From the NCBI GenBank assembly GCA_031841125.1, contig CM063114.1:3534001-3598000 (forward strand): a DNA stretch of 64,000 nucleotides. The letters are read 5' to 3'. Positions 36,159-47,500 of the stretch are shown in pieces. Each line of letters begins with the position of its first letter. Within the stretch, counting starts at the first letter, position 1. The position numbers were made by a program, and so were the translations under genes. Under the pieces are notes generated by a model. That model saw only the letters and a program-made list of their open reading frames with translations. It did not search any database and was not told the origin of the DNA. The DNA comes from Acanthococcus lagerstroemiae (Eukaryota > Arthropoda > Insecta > Hemiptera > Eriococcidae).

Positions 36159-37640
36159 CAGATATATGACCATGTATAACTATCGATACTTTTAAATTGA
36201 AGTCTCTTCCGCGATAATTTTCCAGATTCTAACCACCTTTTTACTTTTATAGCATTTGTCGTTTGATATGCTGCAGCTTCTTTCACCTAGGTTCCAGAAT
36301 TAATTTTAATAGTTATTTTCCCTCCCCCTAAACCATTCAGGCTTCACGAGGGAGGGGCTAATTCCGGTTACTCTAGTTTTCCTCGAGTTCCAAATTGTTT
36401 ACGAGATTCTAAAGTCAATATTTTGGACAGGATAGCTAACCAAGCTCTGAGTCGCTGGTTTCGAATGTTGCTTCAAATTTTTATGCGACCTCTTCCAGAG
36501 AACTGTCGTAATTCAAGTTCAGCTTCTCCGGTGAAAAATCGCACGAAGTATCGAAACAGGGGTGGTTTTATGTCGCTGATTTCGAATATCGCTTCCGATT
36601 TTTAATCTGGACTAAATTTAAGCTCCTGTGCTTTTTCAGTTGAAAAATGTTTACGGCCTTATTTTCTATTAGCAACACTTTGAATAAATAACACTGTATT
36701 TTTACCCTATTCGGTGACTTTAATTAGAAAGGGTGAATTTCGAGTCTACCGTTGCGTGTCCTATGCTCTTGCTACCTCATTGATCTCACTTAGGAGGGAT
36801 AGGATCCAGAAATTACCCCTAAAATCGAATGCAGCGACCTCGAAAACCTACTAAACAATTTTCGAATTTTATTCTTTCACGCCCCCCTTCACGGTCGGCA
36901 TTAAGTCACACAAAAAAAAATATCCATGAAGTCGTTAATTGACATCGCACCACGCTGCACCTCAAAGAGCGCGTTTTCATTTCCATCATTAAATTTTTAC
37001 ACCCTTTCTACCACAGCTCCATAAGCACACGATAGTAAAAAAAAAAGTTTGTGGAGTGATTGACGATATTCGCCGCTCACGATGTTCGAAAAATTTGACC
37101 CCTTCCCCCTTGTCTGTGTAATTCGTACTTGAAGGGTCTGGAAAACTGGAAAAATTAGCCTGGAAAACCTGGAAAAGTCAAAGAAAATCATTTCGGAACA
37201 AGAATGGACACCCTGTCCATTTTGAGCAGTTCTAATCCAGATACAAGAAAATTGCTAATGGCCTTTTTTTAATGAAAAATTTAATGTACAATCTATTGCA
37301 AATGAATAAATAAAAAAAAAACAGTAGCTCAAAAGGGTAAGTTTCACGGGAAATTGAAAAAATGTGACAATTTCCTGATATAATTTGTACTAAAATTGAT
37401 TTTATGAACACTATGTTGAATCGATTCCGACCATTTTTTCCCATGTGGTTACCACAACTGTCCTCTACTATTACTTACTGGTACTACTTTTCTGTCTATC
37501 TCCAGTTGTAAGAAGAAGAAAAAAAAATCAAAGATAGAAAACTTTTCAAAATTTGACGATAATTCAGTCCCTTCAAAAGTAAGAGTATGCAAATATATCT
37601 ACATACTGTCGGGGTACGTTGCGTACTTACCAGGTGGAAG

Positions 37641-38269
37641 GAGGCCATTGCAAAATAGATACCCTATACATAGTACATGTTGGTGAAGTTTCATCTCATC
37701 AATTTTGGTTCGCTGCGTCAAGAGTAATTGTGTCTCAAAGTTAAAGTGCGTACTCATAGGTCGTCTTACCTTATCCACTAGAATACCACATGACTGCGAA
37801 TTGATGGAAATTAAATATAATGCATTTGGTTGTCTCACCCCCTCCCCATTTATTAGTATTTTATTTTCAACAAAAAAGAAACAAAAACACAGTTATCAGA
37901 AATTTGAACTACCTCTCTCCCCCATTACTCATGATTCCGTTCCGGCGCTTCTAATTCACTTCGCTTACGAACATGAAATGAAAGGCGCTTTTTCGTTAGA
38001 ATTTTGCCCATTGAAACAAATTCTCAGGGCAACCGATGTAATGAAACACAAAATGTTACTGAACGTCGTATTAGGTAAGTATAATATGTCCTCAAGTGCA
38101 GTCCAAGGTCTTCTACCGGACCCAGGTCTAGCATCGACACGAACACATCGGAATTAAATCTCGAAACCGTACAGTTTTCAAATTGGTAATCCGAATTTAC
38201 AGATACGATTACGGAATAACTATTTCGAGTGTACAACGATTACATTTATCGAAATTAGATTGCCCTTTT
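37641..38269 (-). other. 3' flank of the Ig-domain gene; candidate poly(A) signal
   Basis: Follows the stop codon of the minus-strand Ig gene. AATAAA (minus) lies at 37854-37849, about 415 bases after the stop. A plus-strand open frame ending at a TTAG|GTAAGT site at 38072 has no recognised domain. Confidence 0.4.
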
Positions 38270-38593
38270 TCACTCCTTTGGCAGTAATCTCTCGTATTCG
38301 AATCTTTTCTCACCGTAAGCTCGTAATACCTGCTCGGCGTCGATTCGTTTGAAGTTACTACGCTGAACACAACCAATGGCGATGCCGCCGATGAGTATCA
38401 CGAAGCATGTGAGCACGATGTACCAGAGGTATTTGAAGTGCCTCCACCAAGATGCCTCCTTTTCCGAGTAATTTTCCTCCACGATGACTTTATTCTCTTG
38501 TTTACGTACGTCGTTCACGTAGCAAGTGAAATTTCCGCTTTCTGCGTTCGTCGCCTCTCTGATGAACACAGTGCAGAATTCGTTCACGCTAAT
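38270..38593 (-). CDS. Ig-domain gene exon 4 (membrane anchor, stop)
   Basis: Acceptor AAATGCAG, phase 0. Completes Ig domain 2 (E-S-G-N-F-T-C), then a charged stalk, the helix Y-I-V-L-T-C-F-V-I-L-I-G-G-I-A-I-G, basic K-R after the membrane and the TGA stop at 38272-38270. Confidence 0.87.
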   Translation of the reverse strand: MSVNEFCTVFIREATNAESGNFTCYVNDVRKQENKVIVEENYSEKEASWWRHFKYLWYIVLTCFVILIGGIAIGCVQRSNFKRIDAEQVLRAYGEKRFEYERLLPKE

Positions 38594-41500
38594 CTGCATT
38601 TACAATATTCACACGTTGTTATTTCAGTCTCGGTATTTTCAACAGTTAAAACGTTCTAGATAGGCCCGGTATCAGAATTGCCCTATAGGTTTGGATCTCA
38701 CGGTGTTAGTCCTCAAACGAGATGAAAAACACTTAACTCCGAGCGAAGCGAGCAAGCTTTCTACGAACATTTTTTATTTTGGACGGTCAAGGAGTGAGGG
38801 GGGATCATCCCCCAAATCCTTCCCCTTTAAAACTATGGTTCGAGACATTAGCCGATATTGGGAGCAATCGTGACTGGGGAAAATTCAGAATATAAAAATC
38901 GTCTCCATCCCGCTCCCCCCTTGAGTAGTTGAGCCATGTTTTGCCACTCGACAGTGCCGTATTCATCTCGAGGCGGATGTATTGAGGGAATGGAATTGAT
39001 ACAACACTGAGTAGAGGGACATCTTAAAGCCGTACATCTTAAAGTTGCAGATATCCACAGCAGCATTCGTAGCTGCACTCATTTTAGTATAGCAGAATTA
39101 GGAAAGATAAGTGTGAAGATTTCCGGAAATCTGAATGTTGGCATATGCTAATGGACGGACTGCACATCGTCGCATTCATTTTGCTCGATTTTACTCGATA
39201 TACTGTTTTGATTGTGTACACGTTATGCAATCTGTTCACAGAAGCCTGACGAACATTTTAAATCTTGGTTGACTCAGTGTTACCACGTTCCCGGCATTTT
39301 ATGAACAGTGTGACCTTAGTTCTGAAACGACCGATATCGTTGATAATTTGATCATGCTGATAGGCCTACTAAAAGTTCCCAAGAATCCGAGTATGGAACT
39401 TCACCTCCCGCGGCGTCGAATAAAATTCTACAAAATTGAACTTCAGATGAAAGGTTGATGGAAATTTATCCTGTTGATAAAGTATTTCAAATATAAAATA
39501 TTCCTCCCTAAATTTCATTTCTAGAAAAAGTTCTTTGAAATTTTTTTGTAACTGTTTCACAACCGCTATTAGAGGAAGGGGGAGAGGTTCAAAATGACCA
39601 TGTTTAACAATCTTCCAGTGTCACAAGATTTAGTCAGTAACGTTGTTAACTTTTTCTCTCTCCTTCACCAGTCTTGAGAAAGCATACTTTAAACTATGTC
39701 CATGTTTTATTACTGTCAGCCAAGATGTACGTCGGGAATTTTCTTAATTTGCATTAGCGAGCGTAATTAAATCAAAGTATCACGTACGTAGGTTCCAGGT
39801 CAAATTTGAGGTCACGTCGATCCCAAATAGAAAAACGTGGCACCTAGCTAGAGACCGAGGATCGAAAATACCATAAAATATAATGTAGCTAGAGTTTCGT
39901 CGACTTGGAAGGTCGTCAAACTCATTTTTGGTAATGATTTCTCCCTTATTTGTAGGTTTCGAGCGGGGGAGGGGAGGGGCACTCAAAAGTGGAAAGATCA
40001 TTAAGCGCAATATGGGTGATCATTTTAGTTATGGGTATCATTTCAGTGGCTTGGCCACTGAGCTAATTTTCAATACGATTTTGCTGTAATGTGAAAATAA
40101 GAGGATCTGGGGGAGTACAGTAGGGGACTGAAAAGCGGAAATGTCGATATGAACAATATGGGTAGCACTTCATTGGCTTGAAGGGTTGCTGAATCTCTTT
40201 TGGTAATGATTTTCTGCTTGCTGTTAACATGGGGTAATCTAGGATGAGTGAAAAGGCTTTTAGAAATGGAAACATCAATGAGCGGGTATGGCTATCATGT
40301 TAGTTGGTTGAAATATGATTGAACTTATTTCCGATGATGATTTTGCTCGTGTGAATATTGGAGCATCGGGGGCGGGGGGGGGAGGAAACTCAAAAGTGGG
40401 AAAATTAACGAGTACAATGCAGATGTCATTTCAGTGGCTTGTCTGGTGGTTGAGTTCATTTTTGATGATCATTTCACCCGCGTGTGAAAACTGGGGATCT
40501 AAGGAAGGCTTAGGAGAGGAAATTCAAAAGTAGATTATGCTTTTTCATTTTTTTATTTTTCAGGCCCCTCCTCCACTCTTCTTAGATGTCCCAATTTTCA
40601 ACTGAGGATAAAATGATCTTCAAAAATGAGTTCAGCGACCTCTCCATCTATTGAAATTATATATGAACATATCGACATTTCAACTTTTTAGCCTCTCCCT
40701 TACTCCTCTCCTCAGATTTCCTAATTTTCACATTAGGTTAAAATCATAATTGAAAATGAGTTCAGAGACCTTTCAAGCCACTGAAATGTTACACATATTG
40801 TGCCTATTATTTCCCCTCTCCCCAGATACTCCATTTTACAAATTGGAATGAAATCGTGTTCGAAATGAGTTTGGCAATATCCCGACATGTGTAAGGGGCC
40901 CTAAACTATGCTTGTGGAGGCCCAGAGGCTAGCCTCCTCCCATATGTTTGAAATTACAGACTACTGAAAGCAGAATGAAGCGACTCCGACACAAATGCAT
41001 TAACACTTTGTCATTTCTTGATCGTTGAAGGGGGTGTCTGACAGTACTTCCAAATAATGTTCCTGAGCGAAACGAGAAAAGTGTATACAAAGGGGCTGCT
41101 GGCTGTTTCTTGGTTCCCTTGCTACACTACGATTAGAAATAATTGAGTGAGTAGACAGAATGACTATTTTCTTATTGACGTCGAAAATGGAAATATCTGC
41201 CAAAACGTGCTGTAAAATTTAATAAATTCTGGATTATATGACAAATCTCAAATAATTTTTCTAAAATTAAGATAGGTATGAGAATGAGCCCAAGGAGTAT
41301 TCTTGAAGAATATGAAGGAGAAAATCGTTTACTCCGAAACAATCGCGAGACCCGGAGAATAACTTTTATGGGAGATAGAAAAAATGTGAAAACTCTTGCA
41401 CGTAGTTTGCACCAAAATTAATTTTGTGAACCCTCTGCTAATTCTATTGTGGTATTTTTGTTTCAGTATTTGCCGTGATTGTCTTCATTATTACCCAAAA

Positions 41501-44500
41501 GTTCCACCTGTCTGCCTGTTAGTGATGCTGAGGGGAAACAATATTCATGAACGCTGCAGGTAATTTCCTCACACACGTATCCATATCTTTGCCCCTTCAA
41601 AACTAAGATCAGGCAAATATGTCTACGCATTTCTGAATGAGTTGCCTACTTGCTCTGTTGAAGGTGGCAATGTTCCTTTGAACACTATATCTTTGCCTCT
41701 TCAAAAATATAAGCAGGCAAACATATCTACATACTGGTAAAGTGATTTGCCCATCCTCTTGGATGAAGAGGGTTTATGTACCTTGCGGCACTGTATCCTT
41801 GCCCTTTTAAGAATAAAAGCAGACAAACATTTTTAAATATCAGGATGAGTTGCCCATTCAGTCCAGTGAAAGAGAGTTGTATATTTTTAAACACTGTATC
41901 TTTACCCATTCAAAAATGAGAGGAGGCAAACATATTTACATGTTCTCTGCATGAGTTGCCTACTCACCTAGTAGCAAGGATCATGTACATTGAGGCACTA
42001 TATCTTCACCCCTTCAAAAGTAAGAGTAGGCAAACATATCTATCCGCTGTCAGGATGAGTTGCCTTCTTAGTCAGTGAAGTGGGTCAAGTACTTTGAGAT
42101 AATGTATCTTAGCCCTTTCAAAAGAGCTGGCAAACATACCTACATGGTTTTAGGATGAGTTGCCTACTTACCTGATTGAAGGGGTTGTATACTTTGAGAC
42201 GCTGTTTCATCGCCCCTATAATAGTAACCACAGGTAAACAGTAAACAGATCTACACCATGTCAGAATGGGTTGCCTGCTTACCCTATTGAAGTTCAACTT
42301 TGAGACGCTGTAGGTACCTTTACCTTTTTCAGAAGTAAGAACTGGCATGCCTACTTACCCAGTTGAAGGGGTTACATGTGTACTTGGAGACACTGTATCT
42401 TTGCCCATTCAAAAATAAGAGCAGGCAAACATATTTACATGTTCTCTGAATGAGTTTCCTACTCACCTAGTTGCAAGGATCATATACATTGAGGCACTAT
42501 ATCTTCACCCCTTCAAAAGTAAGAGTAGGCAAACATATCTATCTGCTGTCAGGATGAGTTGCCTTCTTAGTTGGTGAAGTGGGTTAAGTATTTTGAGACA
42601 ATGTATCTTAGCCCTTTCAAAAGAGCTGGTAAACATACCTACGTGGTTTTAGAATGAGTTGCGTATAGTCCGCCCAGTGTAAGTTGACACTTGTAGTTTC
42701 ACTGCGGGTTGTCAGGTTTATTCAAACGAATACTCCTGTTTTACCAGATGAGCGCGTAATGCTGGTTAATTATATGCATAAGGGTTAGTTTAATTCACCT
42801 GTACTCAATGATCAAGGTTGGAACCATTCATTCTATATAAACCAGTTTTTGTCTCATCTTTCTATCTCATTCCTATATGCTGAGATATATAATTTTAAAC
42901 CTTTGACAAACTACAGTTTCCTAGACTCCCACAACTTCTATGTAACGAATTAGCGGGACAAATCTGAATGTGAAGGTGTTATTTAAAATTGGTAAACTGA
43001 AGACGCCTGAAAAACAGGTTTTTCAGCGTTGCAGGACAAAATACGAGGGTCAACTTATACTGGTCGGACTGTACTTACCTAGTTGAAGGGGATTGTATAC
43101 TTTGAGACGCTGTATCTTTGCCCCTTTAATAGTAATCACGGGCAAAGAAATCTACACAAAGTCAGAATGGGTTGCCGGCTTACCCTGTTGAAGCTCAACT
43201 TTGAGACAATACACCTTTACCTTTTTCAGAAGTAAGAGCTGGCAAACATATCTATATGTTGTCAGGATGTGTTGCCTACTTACCCAGTCGAAGGAGTTAC
43301 ATGTACATATACTTGGAAACACTGTATCTTTGTGTCTTCAATGGTAACCACAGGCAAACATATCTACGTGTTGTCAGAATGAGTTGCTCGCGTGCCTGGT
43401 TGAAGGGAGGTCACGTACTTCAGACACCCATGTATGTAATGCGGTTGTTGGTTTATTAATTTATCTTTCACGTAACTCGGACTTACATCCAACAATAACG
43501 TGAGTTGTAACTGGGTTTGGAAGTTAAAATTCAGGTATGTTATCCGCAATGACTGAACAAGAATTCGCCTATCAGACTGGAGAAAGGGAAAACTCAACAT
43601 TTGTTTTTTCGGGGGGGGGGGGATGGTGTCAGTTATGATTATTCTAGCAAGCTGAAATTTTTGTGGTGTGCTGGAACAACTCTTATGTGGCCCGTATTCA
43701 AAAATGAACTTTATTGGTCCATTAGAACGGGAGTCAACAATACTGAAAGTGAATCAAGTCAATTTATTCAAGAAGAAGAAAAAAGTTACTTATTTCGCGA
43801 ATTGTAAGACCAATCTACTTTTTGATGACAGAGAGTGGTGCTGTTTTATTTGAAGATCTTCAAGTTTAGTACCGTCATCTGGGGCTATTATGGACCCTGG
43901 GGTAATTACGGATAGCATAATTAGTATAGTAATAATTTATCGCTGCTGCACATCAAATGGAATCAGGATATAGCTATCAACAGAAATATAGTAAGGGTAG
44001 ATATGCGTAAACACAGTGCGTACTGTGAAGTCTGCGTGGCTGCGTGCTGCGAAATTTCTCCGCACAATACTAAGGCTCTATAGTTTCACCTGGGTATACT
44101 AAGCCACCATTTTGGTTCATACTGCGCCCGTCGATGCCGAATTGACTACGCGTTACGCTCCGCATAGTCGGATTCGGCATCCACGGGCGCAGTATGAACC
44201 AAAATGGCGGATTAGTATACCCAGGTGAAACTATAGAGCCCTAGTGAAACTATAGAGCCCTAACCAAAGTCATGTAGATACACCAAGTTAGACGACTAGC
44301 GCGTTTCCGCGTTCTGCCGTCATGCCAGCGCGCTGCTATCGCTGAACTCCTTTGGTTGCATTGCGCGTATATGGACATTTTTACGTTTTTGCGGATTAGC
44401 TCAAAAACTATCAATTTGATGAAAATTGGAAAGAAACTAAATTTGTTCACCTTGGAATTTCCATCAAATGCGAGATAATTCGAAATTTTTATGGGTAAAA

Positions 44501-47500
44501 TTTTGAAATGATCTTACCTGATAGAAAATAACAGGTAGAATAAATTTTGTTCTTTTCACGTTTTCATAAAACTCGACCGTTAGTGAGATAAACGCAAAAC
44601 CTTGTTAGGGCTCCCAACGTTTACATTGATTTCACGGCAGTCGAACGCTGCCAGCGCTGCTATCGGGATAAATTATCGTAACATACGAAGTTTAACATTG
44701 GTTAAATGGAGAGTCGAACGACTTGGTGTATCTATATGACTTTGGCCCTAACAATACAATGTAATGTTGCAATATTTTATCATTTTGGCAACACTGGAAA
44801 AGTTTGTTATCACGCATATATCAAAGCAAAGTATCAAAGTATCTGCCGGAAGCGGTATTGATATATAATTCTGAAGCCTGATATTTTAGTTCGGAAATGC
44901 AGTTAATTCCAAGTGATTATCTTAATTCGTTCTCCTCGCACAGTTGATTTAGCGAATATATAATGTAAATTAGTGAAATCAGAAATGGTGAGAACATACA
45001 TATAAACCAAAGCTCGGAACACGCATCATTCGGAACTACAGGCAAGAATCATTAAACAAAGCTGTTAGACTAGTACTTGAGGGAACACTATCAGTGAGAA
45101 CCGCTGATAAGAAAAGTAAGTTAATAGATCATTTTTTAATTAAATGGGAGTTAAACATATGGACAGGTACAGGAAATATTTCGCAACTTCCGAATACAAG
45201 TTATTAAAGCATTCTTTGTATTTTGTTTTCAAATTTAAAGTATTCAAGTAAACAGTTAGTTCATATATAAAAGAGCTGCGAGAACAACTTGAAGTAGAGA
45301 ACATGAAAGTATCATTGCGTGTTCCCGTTCCAAAAGTCGGTCACCCGATGGTCTTATCAGCCAAAGAAGAACAAGACCTAACGGAATGTGTATTTGCATA
45401 GCCGCCGAATATAATACCGTTATCCCTGTGATAGAACAATGATCAAATTGATAGTGAAGATGTACCTTGTTCCTGCAGGAAAAAAGAAAACCCAGTTTGC
45501 AGGGTGCGACATATCCACATCCTGCATTGAGTGAAAATATTGCACCAAAAAGAAGTTCTGTTCCAAGCCCAAACATTTCATCAGTTTTGTGTCCTGCTCC
45601 ATGTTTGAGCTCTGGTTTATCCTCTGCCCTCAGCATTTATAAGAATGAAGTCGGAAAGAATTCAGCACCAAAATTAAAAAAAATGTAGTTTGTTCTTGTT
45701 GAGTTGAATTATGCAGTAAAGGAAAATACAATGTGCAACAAGCTTTTTGTTTTCTCTGTCTTGAGGGTGGCTGTAGATAAGAAGAGTTTTACTGGACAGC
45801 ATTTGAAACCAGGTTTGAAAACGTCTACATTTGTGTTTCTGTGGGCTTGTCAGGAAGAAATCATCTCTGCAACCAGTGTGATTTCTGTGATTGAAGTCCT
45901 GTCTTGCCATTATGGGCACAATAAATTTCGAGATACTATGTATAATTTTTGTATTCCTACCCATTAAATTACATATCCAAATGTTGTGAATAAAGAATAT
46001 TTCTCAATTCTTCTAATTTTACATATTTTCTAAAGAAAAAAATGTAGCTGTCCAGAATAACACCATGCATGTCTTATTCTGGACACCTCTTTCAGCTGAT
46101 CTCTTTCCCTGAGGCGGGGGTGCAGTAATTAGTATTTCTTTTGTGTGGGGTGGGTTGCTACACTCATGACCCGAGTTAAGATATATACATGTATAGCACT
46201 TTCATGAGTTCAGATGGACAAAATTTTGGTTTTTGTTTTTCACTGTCCAGAATAGCCTCGGATGACGGTAATAGCTATTTTTTCTTAAAGTGAACTGTTG
46301 ATGAAATTTTTGACGTTAAAGGTATTATACGGCTTAGTCAACCATTGTTCAGTAAAATATTCAAATACAAAAGAAAATATTCTGTGCAAATAATACGTTC
46401 CCTTTAAATATCGTACGTTGTGCAATGCCAATTTATGATCAGTTTAGCTTTCACAAGGGAAAGGAGATACTCCTATTCTTACAAAAATTACTTAGTTTTT
46501 GTTTTCGGTACACCAAATATACTAAAACTATGTGTGTAGCTAATAAGCTCACTAATTTCCTGTAATAACCTAATTAGGTATATTTTGTGTATCGCACGAA
46601 CTTGCAATGGAAGCGAACGAGTTATCATTTTCGTCTAAACAGGGTTTAGGAAATTCAATATTTCAGCGATTGATGCAGTTGGTTTCGAAAATAACAAAAA
46701 TCTCAGAAGAGAAAATCTTGTAGAAAAACAAAAAATGAACATCTACCCTTGTTCTACTTCGTGAACAATATACATGTTTGGACTTGGAACCACAGATGGT
46801 ATAATCGACGTCCTTCATGTTTGTTCTTATCATACGAAGACAATCCAATGAAATTGGGATGAGAACCTTGTAACATACACTGTGAACCAACTGTACACAA
46901 TTACTCAATGATAACGCCAGAAACAAACAAGGCGGACGTCGACTATACCCTCCGCTTATAGTACCCTAACAATTTATCATCAGATTTTGTCAAACTGTGC
47001 ACGGGGTATCAGAATAGCCACCATCGACTGTTTTATAGGCAATAAAGATTTACCTTCTTTCCTGGATCGTAGTCTTCCACGACCAGTTTAATTCCATCCT
47101 TCCTCCAGAAGCAGTTCTTCTGTGGTGTGTAATCAGGGCAGGTCAAAGTTAGACTGTTCCCGACGTACATAAGACGAGTTCTTTGACTCTTGTCAGGTAT
47201 TTTGTCACCGGCACAAGGACCGATGCATTTAACAACGCTTCTGAAGTTCGGAATACCCTCGGTTTTTGTGGCCAGAACTGTAAAAATTCCTCGAAACGAC
47301 CAGGACGAGGCGCATTCCAAATTTAAAGAGTATTTGTACATTTGGCACCGCCAGTTACATATTTTCTTCGGGTCGGCCACATAGGGCGCCAGTCGACAAC
47401 GACCAAAGCGTGTTTTCAGCCCAGTGCAAGTGTTACACTCGGACCAAGGAGTCCATTCCAGTTTGATGGTCATGCCTAAGCCTGTTCCTTGCAAAAGATT

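Larger units (their letters stand above)
34338..37215. mobile_element. CAGGGYGTCCATT...TIR element, 2.88 kb, with 5-bp target duplication
   Basis: Left end CAGGGCGTCCATTCTCTGG, right end AGAATGGACACCCTG, flanked by TCCAT (34333-34337 and 37216-37220). The paralogous empty site at about 2185-2200 reads GAACTCCATTTTGAG without interruption, which proves the borders. GGAAAACCTGGAAAAGTC words lie near both ends. Contains a second element of the same terminal type (35069-36158) and a fragment of the ~120-bp satellite at 36400-36850 (minus). No transposase recognised. Confidence 0.85.
32690..37640. repeat. Copy 2 of repeat family A, split by nested insertions
   Basis: Family A sequence runs 34015-34337, is interrupted by a 2.88-kb element, and resumes at 37216 (TCCATTTTGAGCAG...) to about 37640, matching the uninterrupted copy at 1950-2525. 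Its left part holds a ~130-bp tandem array (32740-34010). Its right end carries a single monomer of the 103-bp satellite at about 37565-37640. Confidence 0.7.
43872..46268 (+). mobile_element. Pogo/Tigger-like transposon with TIRs and TA duplication
   Basis: Left TIR CCGTCATCTGGGGCTATTAT and right TIR (complement) CCGTCATCCGAGGCTATTCT, followed by GGAC in both; about 23 of 26 positions agree including the TA target at both ends (43870-43871 and 46269-46270). 2.4 kb, carrying transposase remnants (next entry) and two later insertions (44074-44240 and about 44262-44750). Intron 3 of the Ig gene, opposite orientation. Confidence 0.85.

Noticed and set aside
37705..38157. 150-codon plus-strand open frame ending at a GTAAGT site
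   Set aside because: No recognisable domain; it overlaps the 3' flank of the minus-strand Ig gene and runs past its only good donor. Kept as a note only.
45256..45636. 126-codon minus-strand open frame
   Set aside because: Antisense to the pogo-like remnant, whose plus-strand frames match transposase motifs.
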